A stretch of DNA of 64,000 nucleotides from an uncultured Opitutia bacterium (GTDB lineage Bacteria; Verrucomicrobiota; Verrucomicrobiia; Opitutales; Puniceicoccaceae), in assembly GCA_913056175.1 (NCBI GenBank), contig CAJXLM010000001.1, positions 57,066-121,065 of the forward strand, written 5' to 3'. A model generated the notes under the pieces. That model worked only from the letters and a program-made list of their open reading frames with translations, searched no databases and was not told where the DNA came from. Of the stretch, positions 9,344 to 17,586 are shown one piece after another; the stretch's first letter is position 1; every line of letters begins with the position of its first letter. A program made the translations under genes and the position numbers.

Positions 9344-9743
9344 CCCTCCGCAGGAAGAAGCTCCCGCCGCCAAGGGGCGAGCCCAATCTTTGCGCCCCTC
9401 CCACCCCTCCCCCTTCCCGCGCCGCGATCGACGCTCCCCGGGCCACGGGAGAGACCCTCGCCAATCCGATCCACGGCCCCGTTGGCATTCGCCCCCTACC
9501 GGTTCCACCCCGCACCCGCGGTGGTTTCCCCGGCCGAGGACCCCCACTCCCGCGGCCCGCTTCCGCACCACCGTCGCGACCGGTCGCCCGCCGGGATCCG
9601 GGAAACCCGGACCCTCCCGAACCTCCACGGCACAGCCGGGCCTCCTCCCGGACCCAGCCCGCCCGGGATCCCCTTGCCGGCCCGTACCGGGGGATCCTTC
9701 CTGCCCCCACGGATGTCCGACCGTCCCTGTCAGTCTGGGTGCC
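9344..9743. other. 400-base divergent intergenic region
   Basis: The stretch separates gmd (leftward) from the exported-protein gene at 9744 (rightward) and must hold both promoters. It is C-rich. I see no convincing -35/-10 pair or structured RNA. The only recognisable element is a short motif at 9703-9721 that recurs at two other places in the window. Open frames here are shadows caused by base composition. Confidence 0.5.
9703..9721 (+). repeat. Recurrent motif CCCCACGGATGTCC, copy 1
   Basis: The sequence GCCCCCACGGATGTCCGA lies 23-41 bases before the ATG at 9744. Near-identical copies occur 22-42 bases before the ATG at 13594 and about 83-103 bases before the ATG at 55823, always on the coding strand of the gene that follows. 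It could be a promoter or regulator-binding element or a small repeat; no function is known to me. Confidence 0.5.
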
Positions 9744-10262
9744 ATGCCGTTGCTCCGCACCCTCCCCTGCTTTCTCGCCCTCCTCTGTCCACTTTTCCTC
9801 CCCGGACAGGAGATCACCCTCCATCGCGTCCAGGTCGTGGTCGACGCCGCCAGCGAACCGCGCCGGGTGCAGAGCTTGCTCGAGCGGGAGTTGCGGTCCC
9901 TCGGCGACGTCCGGGTGGTTCGCTCCGATCCGCAGTTCCTCCTCTACGCGAACGAGATCAAGAACCGGCTGGAGGGGGACCCGACCCCCACCGGCTCCAC
10001 CCTCAGCCTTGCCGTTTTCGAGCGGGCGACCGACGACCTTGTCGCCTTCCTCTCCGGTGATCCGGAGCCGCCGGGAGCACTCCCCCAATTCGTGGCGGCC
10101 GAGGGGATCGACATCCTTTCCTTCCTCTACGGCGATATCCTCACCGGTCCCGATCTCGTCTGGCCCACCCGCAACGCCGTGTCCAACTTTGACCAATACG
10201 TGCTCGCCGACCGGCGGGAGGAGGCCGACCCTTCACCCGCCGATCCGCCCTTCAAGGACTGA
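9744..10262 (+). CDS. Exported protein of unknown function
   Basis: I do not recognise this 172-residue protein. It has an N-terminal hydrophobic signal ([19 protein letters not shown]), so it is probably exported, and then a mixed alpha/beta-looking sequence with many charged residues and no cysteine after the signal. No domain or catalytic motif is apparent. The start was picked because it gives the signal peptide; the frame is open further upstream but without coding character. It stands alone, about 260 bases before the next gene on the same strand. Alternative: a lipoprotein-like or cell-envelope factor specific to this lineage. Confidence 0.65.
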   Translation: MPLLRTLPCFLALLCPLFLPGQEITLHRVQVVVDAASEPRRVQSLLERELRSLGDVRVVRSDPQFLLYANEIKNRLEGDPTPTGSTLSLAVFERATDDLVAFLSGDPEPPGALPQFVAAEGIDILSFLYGDILTGPDLVWPTRNAVSNFDQYVLADRREEADPSPADPPFKD

Positions 10263-10520
10263 TCCATGCCCCGGTTCCAAGTCCAAGATCGGCCCGAGCC
10301 TACCACCGGGGGCGGGAGGCCGTCGCCCTCTGCACACGGATCCGGAACGGAGGATCGCGGCGGCGGCCGGGGGAGATGCCCGGGAGACCGGAGGGGATTC
10401 CCCCATGAGGATCGCCGGTCCACTCTGGATTTCCGCCCCGGTTCGCGCCATGGTGGCCGCGTTGTCCTTGCGGGATCCACCTCACCGTGATCCTCCCCGC
10501 CCCACCCCGTCCCAACCGCC

Positions 10521-13490
10521 ATGAATCCCTTTCCCGGCTCCCGACCCCGCGCGTCCCGCGTCCCCCTGGCCCTGCTCTCCCTGCTACCCCTCCTCCTCCT
10601 CGTCCGGTTGGACGCCTTCGAGGGGGAGATCCGGCCGTCGCCCGCGGTCGTACCGACCACCGAAGCCCTCTCCCTTGAGGACCCCGCTTTCCTCCGCCTC
10701 CGGCTCCACGATCTCCCCCGCTTTCTCGAGAGCCTCGAGACCACCCGGGACACCCTCGGCCTCGTCCGGATGCTTCCGCCGGAAGTGCGCCCCCTCCTCG
10801 AGAATCCGGGGGGCTTCCTCTCCGCCTTGTCCGCCGGGATGCTCGGCCGGGAGTTCGCCCTCGACGACCCCACCCGCGCCTTCGGCCTCGCTCTCGACCG
10901 GCCGATCGCCGTCGACCTTTCCTTCCCGCCGGACGGCTGGATCGCCCGCCTGCCCTTGGACGATCCCGAGGCCGTGCTTTCGATCCTCCTCACCTTGCTC
11001 GACCCCGGGGAAATCGACCTCATTCCCGCCGACGGTTCCCACTACCTTCGCTGGACGTTCGAGGAGGGGGAGGGGCCCGGCACGCTCTACCTCGCCTTCG
11101 ACACGCAGACCCTCGCAGTGAGTCCCTATGCCTTCCTCATGGAGGGTGCCCTTTCCCGGTCCCCCGCCGCGAGCGAGGGGGAACCCCCGGACCCCCGCAG
11201 CCCTTCCGGGGCCGCGGGTTCCTCCCGGTCGACTCTCACCCTCACCTTTGACCCGGCCTCGTTCCGGGGGGAAAACTGGGTGGCCGAGCTGCGCGGCCTG
11301 CCCTCCTTCGGCGCCGCCATCGCCCGGGAAGTCGTCCGGGAACTCCCGCTTGCCCAGAAAGTCCTGCTCGACCAGTCGGTGCGCGACAGTTTCGGGCTCG
11401 CCCACACCGGCGAGCTCGTCAACTACGCTGAGGCCGTCACCAACGGAATCTTCGGGGTCCTCCTGAAAACCCTCTCCCAACAGGCGGAAGCCCTCCAGAC
11501 CCTTTCCCTCTCGACCGGACTCGACCGCACCCGTCTGCACCTCCGGCTGACCCTTCGCTCCGCTTCCCTTGCGGGTGCCAGCTCCTCCCTGCCCGCCTCC
11601 GCCCTGCCCGAGTCGCTCTCCTTCCTCCCCGGACGCAAGATCTGGGTGACCGCCGCCGGTGCGGCCGAGCCCCCCGCCGATCCCTTCCTCCTCGGCGCAT
11701 TCCTTGCCGCCATCCTCGAGGAACTCGAGGAGATGGAGCTGGATCCCGCCTTCCTCGGCGAACTCGCCACTTACTGGCGTGAGCTGCCCCCGCCCCTCCC
11801 CCGGTTGCCCGGGGAGGACTGGTCGGTCACCTCGACCGACTGGACCTTCCCCGCCCCCTCCTGGGAGGAAAATGCCGACCTGCAGGGGATTTTCGAAGAG
11901 ATGGGTCGCCTCGCCCTCACGGAGAGTTGGACGCGGTCCGTGCGCCTCGCCCCGCGCTCGGGCCGCCCCTCCTTCCTGCCCTTCTTCCGGGAGAGGGCGC
12001 TCCACAGGAACGAAGCGTGGGAGGACTGGCAGGCTCTTCGCCGCCAGTACGGCGGGCCGGAACCATGGGCCGAGGTCGAGCGCAGCGCGCAGGGGGAGGA
12101 CCGCGGCGACGGTCTTGAGGAGATCGCCCTCGACACGACTTTCCGGACCCAACGCGGGCTGTTCGGTTTCGATGAGCACTGGCTGGTCAATCGCCGGATT
12201 CTCTTCCACCAGCGCACCCCGCGCTTCGACCTCCTCTTCGGGCCCGACTCCTCACCGGCTGAGGTCCGGGAGACCGCTGTCGGCGGAGACGGTCCCGCCC
12301 CGCCGGCCCTTCTCCGCCTCTGGAACGAGGCCCCACCCGCGACCAGCCGGGCCGCCCTCATGCATACGCTGCCCCTGGTGCCCGGTTCGCTCGAGAGCCT
12401 TCTCGCCCTGGAGGAAGCCGTCCGTGCGGAGCTCGACACCTTTCTCCGCGAATGCCGCCGGCTGCACCAGCGCTCCCCGGAAGAGGACCTCCTCGCCCTT
12501 GTCGAGGAGAACCATCTCTCCATCCCCCAGTGGGTGGAGGCCGTTCGCTCGGACGGGGAAAGCGGGCGCGCTTACCTCCAGCTGGTCGGCGGCCTCCGCT
12601 ATCCACGCCCGCCACTGGGTCCCCTCCTCGCCGGATGGCGGGAGGAGCTGCTCGCGCGTGGCGAAGCCCGGCGGGCCGGAGGCTCCGCGATCTTTGTGAC
12701 GAGCGCTCCGGGCGTCGCCTCCGTGGAACTGGTGCAGGAGTTGGACGGGCTCGGCCAGCTCCTCGGCGCCCTCGACCGCACCCTCCAACCCGCCGGCGCG
12801 CCCGCTCCCGGATGGGCCGCCGCCCTCGCCGACCAGCTCGGCGCACCCGGGGAGGACCGCCTCTCCGGGGACCCCCTGCTCCTCGTGAACCCGTACTGGT
12901 ACCCCCCCGGCGAGGAGGAGTTGCCCGAGGCCCGGAACCGGCCGACCCCCGCACCCTCCCTGCCCGCACCCTCCCGGGGCGGCGCCTATCCACCCGTCGA
13001 GCACGCCCTCCCGGGCGATCCATCCCTCGCCTACGGATGCCTCCCCCGCGACGACGACGGCCTCCCCCCCTACTCCGTCGTCCTTCTCGATCCCGCCGCC
13101 GGACGCGTCCTCCACAAGACCGAAGTCACCTACGACTCTCCCGAGGCCTGTGAGCGGGCCCTCGCCTCCTTCCTCTCCGTGGGCAACCAGGTCTTCCTCT
13201 GCGGGGCCCGCGACAACGACGGCCTCTGGCCCGCCGCGGCCTTTCGACTCACCCGGGCCTCCTCCCGTCCTTCGCTCGTCCCCACGGGCCTGGTCTACGA
13301 CAGCCCGGCCGAATGCCGACAGGCCCTCGGCGAGGTGCTCCTCTACGAGGGCTCGCGCTACGCCTGCGCCTCCACGGACGCCGACGGTCTCGACCCCTAT
13401 TCCCTCTTCGCCCTCCATCCCGAAGGCGTTACCCTCGCCTCCGAGCCCTTCCCCTCTTTCGCCGACTGCTATCGATGGCTCATTGAATAG
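10521..13490 (+). CDS. Large exported protein of unknown function with three C-terminal Cys/Asp-Gly repeats
   Basis: This 989-residue protein starts with a Sec-type signal (residues about 14-33, LALLSLLPLLLLVRL). The long middle part, rich in Leu, Asp and Pro, shows no family I can name; its opening (DLPRFLESLETTRDTLGL) resembles large exported proteins of DUF3352 type only vaguely. From about residue 838 three similar units follow. Each has Cys, then an Asp-rich DxDGL turn (RDDDGL, RDNDGL, TDADGL), then an aromatic/Leu stretch, and then Asp-Ser-Pro plus a second Cys (PEACERAL, PAECRQAL, FADCYRWL). The paired cysteines suggest periplasmic disulfides. The function is unknown. Confidence 0.75.
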   Translation: MNPFPGSRPRASRVPLALLSLLPLLLLVRLDAFEGEIRPSPAVVPTTEALSLEDPAFLRLRLHDLPRFLESLETTRDTLGLVRMLPPEVRPLLENPGGFLSALSAGMLGREFALDDPTRAFGLALDRPIAVDLSFPPDGWIARLPLDDPEAVLSILLTLLDPGEIDLIPADGSHYLRWTFEEGEGPGTLYLAFDTQTLAVSPYAFLMEGALSRSPAASEGEPPDPRSPSGAAGSSRSTLTLTFDPASFRGENWVAELRGLPSFGAAIAREVVRELPLAQKVLLDQSVRDSFGLAHTGELVNYAEAVTNGIFGVLLKTLSQQAEALQTLSLSTGLDRTRLHLRLTLRSASLAGASSSLPASALPESLSFLPGRKIWVTAAGAAEPPADPFLLGAFLAAILEELEEMELDPAFLGELATYWRELPPPLPRLPGEDWSVTSTDWTFPAPSWEENADLQGIFEEMGRLALTESWTRSVRLAPRSGRPSFLPFFRERALHRNEAWEDWQALRRQYGGPEPWAEVERSAQGEDRGDGLEEIALDTTFRTQRGLFGFDEHWLVNRRILFHQRTPRFDLLFGPDSSPAEVRETAVGGDGPAPPALLRLWNEAPPATSRAALMHTLPLVPGSLESLLALEEAVRAELDTFLRECRRLHQRSPEEDLLALVEENHLSIPQWVEAVRSDGESGRAYLQLVGGLRYPRPPLGPLLAGWREELLARGEARRAGGSAIFVTSAPGVASVELVQELDGLGQLLGALDRTLQPAGAPAPGWAAALADQLGAPGEDRLSGDPLLLVNPYWYPPGEEELPEARNRPTPAPSLPAPSRGGAYPPVEHALPGDPSLAYGCLPRDDDGLPPYSVVLLDPAAGRVLHKTEVTYDSPEACERALASFLSVGNQVFLCGARDNDGLWPAAAFRLTRASSRPSLVPTGLVYDSPAECRQALGEVLLYEGSRYACASTDADGLDPYSLFALHPEGVTLASEPFPSFADCYRWLIE

Positions 13491-13551
13491 CCGGAGGGAC
13501 CACGGACGGGAGGCCCGGGCCGGCCCCAAGTCCCCGCCCACCGCGCGTGCC

Positions 13552-13573
13552 ACCCCCTACGGATGTCCCACCC
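13552..13573 (+). repeat. Recurrent motif CCCCTACGGATGTCCC, copy 2
   Basis: This is the same motif as at 9703-9721 and 55720-55740, here ACCCCCTACGGATGTCCC followed by a C-run. It sits 22-42 bases before the ATG at 13594, which supports a role linked to gene starts, such as transcription initiation. Confidence 0.5.
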
Positions 13574-13593
13574 CCACCACTACACTCCTCCGC

Positions 13594-14247
13594 ATGAAAC
13601 TCTCGCTCTGCTCCCGCCTCGCCCTTCCCCTCGCCCTCGCCCTCGGTGGCGGTCTCGCCCCCGCCCCTTCCCCTGCCGCCGACCCCGCCTACAATGACCT
13701 GCTCACTCCCGGCATCAACGAGGGAGCGGTCGGTGCCTACGACGACCTCCTCACTCCCGACCTCAACGAAGGGGCGGTCGGGCGCCACGACGACCTGCTC
13801 ACCCCGGACATCAATGAGGGGGCCGTCGGGCGCTACGACGATCTCCTGACCCCCGAGATCAACGAGGGGGCCGTCGGGCGCCACAACGACCTCCTCACTC
13901 CCGGGGTCAACGAGGGAGCCATCGGCGAAAGGGATGACCTCCTCACCCCCTTCCTCAACGAAGGCGCGATTGCCTCCCGGTTCTCCCGCCACCGCCGGCC
14001 GAGTGCCCTGCCGTCCGTGCGTCCGCTCTTTCCCCCTCGGCCGGTCCTTCCCGCGAGGCCCGTGCGGCCGCAGACGAACCGATTCCTGTCCCGACCGGCC
14101 CCCCGATTCGCCCCACCGCCCCTGCAGGAGCCGTCCCGGCTCTTCCACGCGGAGCCGCCGACCGCCCCGTCCCCGCTCTTCCCCGAACGCCCGTCGTTTC
14201 GGCTGGATCCCCAACCCCACTCCGGGCTCTTCCGGGCCGGGGAATAG
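13594..14247 (+). CDS. Exported protein with six 16-residue tandem repeats
   Basis: This is a 217-residue protein of unknown function. A Sec signal (residues 1-29, ending PSPAA-D) is followed directly by six uninterrupted repeats of exactly 16 residues with the consensus (Y/H)DDLLTPxINEGAVGR, covering residues 33-128. The remaining 90 residues are basic and Pro/Arg-rich (many RP, FP and PR pairs) with no recognisable fold. The repeats are acidic and the tail strongly basic. An extracellular or cell-wall-associated, possibly calcium- or polyanion-binding role is conceivable but not shown. It has its own upstream motif at 13552 and faces the convergent ferredoxin gene. Confidence 0.75.
   Translation: MKLSLCSRLALPLALALGGGLAPAPSPAADPAYNDLLTPGINEGAVGAYDDLLTPDLNEGAVGRHDDLLTPDINEGAVGRYDDLLTPEINEGAVGRHNDLLTPGVNEGAIGERDDLLTPFLNEGAIASRFSRHRRPSALPSVRPLFPPRPVLPARPVRPQTNRFLSRPAPRFAPPPLQEPSRLFHAEPPTAPSPLFPERPSFRLDPQPHSGLFRAGE
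13690..13977 (+). repeat. Six in-frame 48-base tandem repeats
   Basis: The units start at 13690, 13738, 13786, 13834, 13882 and 13930, each exactly 48 bases. They encode variants of YDDLLTPDINEGAVGR. Units 2-4 are the most alike; units 1, 5 and 6 differ mainly at the residue after LLTP and at the last residue. The exact length and lack of spacers exclude a CRISPR array and point to slippage or recombination within a coding gene. Confidence 0.95.
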
Positions 14248-14513
14248 AAGAGGCCGGAGAGGCGCGGGGAGGCCCGCCGGACCGGAGAACAAGTGAAGCC
14301 CGCCCCCACCGGGCCCCGCGGCTCCACCCTCGATTTCCCCCGCCGCTCCCTCTCCCCGCAGAGCACCCGTTCGCAGGCGAAACCGGGACTTTCCTCCCGC
14401 AGGCGCCCCCGCCCCTCCGCGCACCCGACCCCCTCCTCCCGCGGCCGAAGCGCCGGACGACCACCCGCCGCCGCCGGAGGGCGCCCTCCCCTCCCGGGCC
14501 CCCTCTGGCGATC

Positions 14514-14840
14514 CTACTCCCCCCGCACCGCGAACGGGTTCACGAACAATGCATCGTGGCTCTCCACCCCCACCTCGAGGGTGCAGTCCTGCCGCGGGCG
14601 GGCGACGCACAAGAGGATGTATCCGGCTTTCACCTGACGCCTTTTCAGGGCGGTGCCCTTGGGCTGGACGACCTTCCCGTCGATCAACTTGGCCGCGCAG
14701 GTGATGCAGCCCCCGTACCGACACCCGACCGGGAGCCGGAAGCCCCTCGCTTCCGCTCCTGCAAGGATCGTCTCCTCCTCCCCGACCTCCAGGCAGGCAT
14801 GATCCCGGTTGCGGAGAACCACCCGGTAGGTTCGGGCCAT
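14514..14840 (-). CDS. Plant/cyanobacterial-type 2Fe-2S ferredoxin
   Basis: This 108-residue electron carrier has the ferredoxin cluster pattern C-x4-C-x2-C (Cys40, Cys45, Cys48; CRYGGCITC) and the fourth ligand Cys78 in GYILLC. The flanking segment (ILAGAEARGFRLPVGC) also fits the beta-grasp fold. A tail of about 20 residues extends past the usual end. The ATG lies two bases after the stop of the methanethiol-oxidase-like gene, so the two are one transcriptional unit. This suggests that the ferredoxin serves, or is produced with, that enzyme. No ferredoxin reductase is nearby. Confidence 0.9.
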   Translation of the reverse strand: MARTYRVVLRNRDHACLEVGEEETILAGAEARGFRLPVGCRYGGCITCAAKLIDGKVVQPKGTALKRRQVKAGYILLCVARPRQDCTLEVGVESHDALFVNPFAVRGE

Positions 14841-14842
14841 GC

Positions 14843-16222
14843 CTACACCCAGATGTCCGAGGAACAATCCCCGCCCGGGTACCGCGTTTCGTGAGCCCGG
14901 GTGGGTCCCTTGGGCTCCTTTCCGAAGTCGATGAAGAAATCCGGGTCGAGAGTCATGCCCCCGTTCTCCGCATCGCAATCCACCCGCACCATGGCGCCAC
15001 CCGCACCCTTCATTTCCGGATAGAATTGGTTGTCCCATGTCGAGAACAGGGAGGTCGTCACGTAGAGGCGCTTGCCGTCGAGGGAGAGCTGGATCATCTG
15101 CGGGGCCCCGGCAATCCGGTGGCCGTTGACCTCGGGCGCCTTCCCGAGGAGCCCACCGATCCAAACCTGCCCGGTCAGGACGGGGTGGGAAGGGTCCGAG
15201 ATGTCGTACTGGCGCAGGTCCCCGTGCAGCCAATTCGAGAAATAGAGGAAACGGTCATCCATCGAGAGGAGGATGTCGGTGATCAGGCCGGGCATCGGCA
15301 CCGGGAACGACTCCACCTCGATGGAGGGGACATCGATGACCTTCTCCACCTGCACCTCGCCCGCGGCATCCTTGTACCAGTGGAAAATATTGGAAGAAAG
15401 GGCCGCGCCGACGAAGCCGTGCGTCGAGTCCGGATCGTGGTGGAAACGGGTCTCCAGGGGGATGAGCCCCTCCTCTCCGAGGTCGATCGTGCGCTCGATG
15501 CGCTTGCCCGCGAAATCCCAAAAGTGCAGCCGCTGCCCGTACTTCCCCTTGCCGACATCCTCGAGGTCGAAACCCGGCAGGAAGGTATTCGGGGCGGCCC
15601 ATTCGCTCGACACCATCATGTTGTGCCGGGGCTGGTACCAGAAGTCGTAGTTGTACCTCATCCCGGAGATGTCGTTTTCCCACCGTCCCACGATCTCAAA
15701 GTCTCGATTCAGGTGCAGGAATCCACCGGGAGCGTTGCCCTCGGCGTCCCCGAGCATGGACACGATGATGTCGGAGCCGAGGCAGTGCACGGTATGCGGT
15801 GCCGAGAGATTCGTCTTCCTCTTGATCTCCTCGCCGTCGATCGTCTTGTAGAGGGTCGGGCGGCGGGGATCCGTGGCGGTGTCGACGATGTAGAAATTCG
15901 TGGTGCGCACGCCGGGGATGATCAGGTAGCGGCGCGCCATCGAGCCATCACCATGGCACGAGGAACAGGCATTCCAGCCCATGTGGTGAAGCTCGTCCCC
16001 GATGATGGGCATCTCGGTGCGCGCGATGACCTGGCTGAAGGTCGGGCTCTCGGGATCGACATCGATGGTCGCGAGGTAATCCGGCTCCTCGACTCCGGTT
16101 CCCTCGTAAAGGCAGATCGTGTAGACGACCTTTTCCCTCGGTGCCCGGATCGCCTCTTGGGGGGAAGCGTAACCGGGTCCGGGGCAGGCGTCGGCGGGGG
16201 CGGGGGCGGGGGATGAACTCAT
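14843..16222 (-). CDS. Methanethiol oxidase / selenium-binding protein (SBP56) family
   Basis: The 459-residue product matches the SBP56/SELENBP1 family along its length. It contains the conserved Cys pair in WNACSSCHGDGS (Cys86, Cys89), HTVHCLGSDIIVSMLGDAEG, the His-rich GLITDILLSMDDRFLYFSNW region and the C-terminal ETRYPGGDCSSDIWV. Members oxidise methanethiol to formaldehyde, H2S and H2O2, and bacterial MtoX is a copper enzyme. GGAGAAAG stands just before the chosen ATG. There is no signal peptide, unlike periplasmic MtoX. The maturation genes I would expect beside mtoX (SCO1/SenC-like, MauG-like) are absent. A ferredoxin follows instead. Substrate and metal are inferred from family only. 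Confidence 0.88.
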   Translation of the reverse strand: MSSSPAPAPADACPGPGYASPQEAIRAPREKVVYTICLYEGTGVEEPDYLATIDVDPESPTFSQVIARTEMPIIGDELHHMGWNACSSCHGDGSMARRYLIIPGVRTTNFYIVDTATDPRRPTLYKTIDGEEIKRKTNLSAPHTVHCLGSDIIVSMLGDAEGNAPGGFLHLNRDFEIVGRWENDISGMRYNYDFWYQPRHNMMVSSEWAAPNTFLPGFDLEDVGKGKYGQRLHFWDFAGKRIERTIDLGEEGLIPLETRFHHDPDSTHGFVGAALSSNIFHWYKDAAGEVQVEKVIDVPSIEVESFPVPMPGLITDILLSMDDRFLYFSNWLHGDLRQYDISDPSHPVLTGQVWIGGLLGKAPEVNGHRIAGAPQMIQLSLDGKRLYVTTSLFSTWDNQFYPEMKGAGGAMVRVDCDAENGGMTLDPDFFIDFGKEPKGPTRAHETRYPGGDCSSDIWV

Positions 16223-16551
16223 GACTTTCTCCGTGGGTCCTCCAGAAAACGACGATCCCGTGCCCGCGGACGGTTGCTGGAGCTGGGGTAGGGATAGGGG
16301 GCAGAAACGGGGCGCGGTGACAGGAAACCGAAGAATGGCACTGGGGAAGTCAAGGGAATTCCCCCCAGGCCCGACGGGCCAACCGGGAGGCACCGCCGGA
16401 GCCCTCCGGCCACACCGAGCCAGACCCGCCGCAAGGACCACTCGCTCGTCGCCGGACCCGCGCCGCCGCTCCCCTCCGCTCAGTCTCCCCACGCCTTTTT
16501 CCTCTCCCCCCCGTACCCACCCGCGAGCGGAAGGGCCTTCTCTCCCCCGCG
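16223..16551. other. 329-base intergenic region upstream of the SBP56-family gene
   Basis: It separates the end of the ribose operon from the start of the SBP56 gene, both on the minus strand, so it should hold the promoter of the SBP56-ferredoxin pair and the terminator of the ribose operon. Apart from the ribosome-binding site at its left edge I see no convincing promoter, repeat or small gene. Confidence 0.5.
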
Positions 16552-17586
16552 CTAGTTCCCCACCCGCGTGCGTTGCCGGCGGAGGAGTTGGTCGAGGGCG
16601 ACGGCCGCGACGAGCACCGCGCCCTGGATCATTTGTTGCTGGTACGAGGCGATCTGCAAGAGGTTCATGCCGTTGCCGAGGACGCCGATGAGCAGGCCCC
16701 CGAGGGCGGCGCTCCAGGCGGTACCGATCCCCCCGAAGAGGCTGACGCCCCCGAGCACGGCCGCGGCGATCGCCTCGAGTTCGAGGCCGACTGCCACCTG
16801 GGGCTGGGCGCTGTAGAGGCGGGCGGTGAGGAGGAGGCCGGCCACGCCCGCGAGGAGGCCACTGCTCGCGTAGGCGAGCACCTTGATGCGCTGGACCGGC
16901 ACCCCGGCGAGGCGGGCGGTCTCCTCACTCCCCCCGAGGGCGTAGGCCTGCAGGCCGACGCGCGAGTAGCGGAGGAGCAGGGAAGCGAGGAGGACGACGA
17001 GGGCCGCGATCAGGACGGGCGTGGCGACCGCCACCCCCAACCCGGGGAGGACCACTTCCCCCCGGCCGAGGAAGGTGTAGGCCTCCACCCGGGCGATCCC
17101 GATGGGCCGTCCGCCGGTGTAGAGGAGGGTGAGCCCGCGGGCGATCCCCAGCATGGCGAGGGTCGCCACGAAGGGGGGCAGTCCGCCCCGCACCACGAGC
17201 ACCCCGTTGACCGCCCCCATCCCCGCTGCGACCGCCAGCGCCGCCGGCAGGGCGAGGCCCGGGGGCCAGCCCAGCTGGACGACGAGGCCCGCGCTGAGGG
17301 CCCCGGCAAAGGCGGCCACCGATCCCACGGAGAGGTCGATCCCGCCGGTGATCATGGTGAGGGCCACGGCCACGGCGACCACCACCAACGCCGCGTTTTG
17401 CTCGAGGATGTTGGAGAGGTTCCGCGCGTCGAGAAACCGGTCCGACTGGCTGGCGAAGAGTCCGACCAGCGCGAGGAGGATGAGGAAGACAATGCCTTGG
17501 CGGAGGAGCCGGAGCAGGCGGATCCGGCCCTCGGCGGCGGCCGCGGCGGCCGGCGGATCCGCGCTCTTCCGGTCGGGCCCGCTCAT
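16552..17586 (-). CDS. Ribose-type (CUT2) ABC permease, second permease of system 1
   Basis: This 344-residue inner-membrane permease of the RbsC/BPD_transp_2 family has about nine hydrophobic segments and the family signature MITGGIDLSVGSV near residues 80-92. It also has the late cytoplasmic-loop motif ALGGSEETARLAGVPVQRIK. Its ATG overlaps the stop of the ATPase gene by four bases. It is the last gene of a five-gene unit that already contains another permease. The importer is therefore probably a heterodimeric channel, or the locus serves two related sugars. A Pro/Ala-rich stretch precedes the first membrane segment. Confidence 0.9.
   Translation of the reverse strand: MSGPDRKSADPPAAAAAAEGRIRLLRLLRQGIVFLILLALVGLFASQSDRFLDARNLSNILEQNAALVVVAVAVALTMITGGIDLSVGSVAAFAGALSAGLVVQLGWPPGLALPAALAVAAGMGAVNGVLVVRGGLPPFVATLAMLGIARGLTLLYTGGRPIGIARVEAYTFLGRGEVVLPGLGVAVATPVLIAALVVLLASLLLRYSRVGLQAYALGGSEETARLAGVPVQRIKVLAYASSGLLAGVAGLLLTARLYSAQPQVAVGLELEAIAAAVLGGVSLFGGIGTAWSAALGGLLIGVLGNGMNLLQIASYQQQMIQGAVLVAAVALDQLLRRQRTRVGN

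Noticed and set aside
8289..10196. Open frame on the minus strand extending fcl upstream to 956 codons
   Set aside because: The extension runs through gmd in another frame and through the divergent intergenic region; the true fcl start has a strong ribosome-binding site and begins just before the Rossmann motif.
13690..13977. Possible CRISPR array
   Set aside because: The 48-base units are contiguous without spacers, in frame, and encode a regular peptide repeat.
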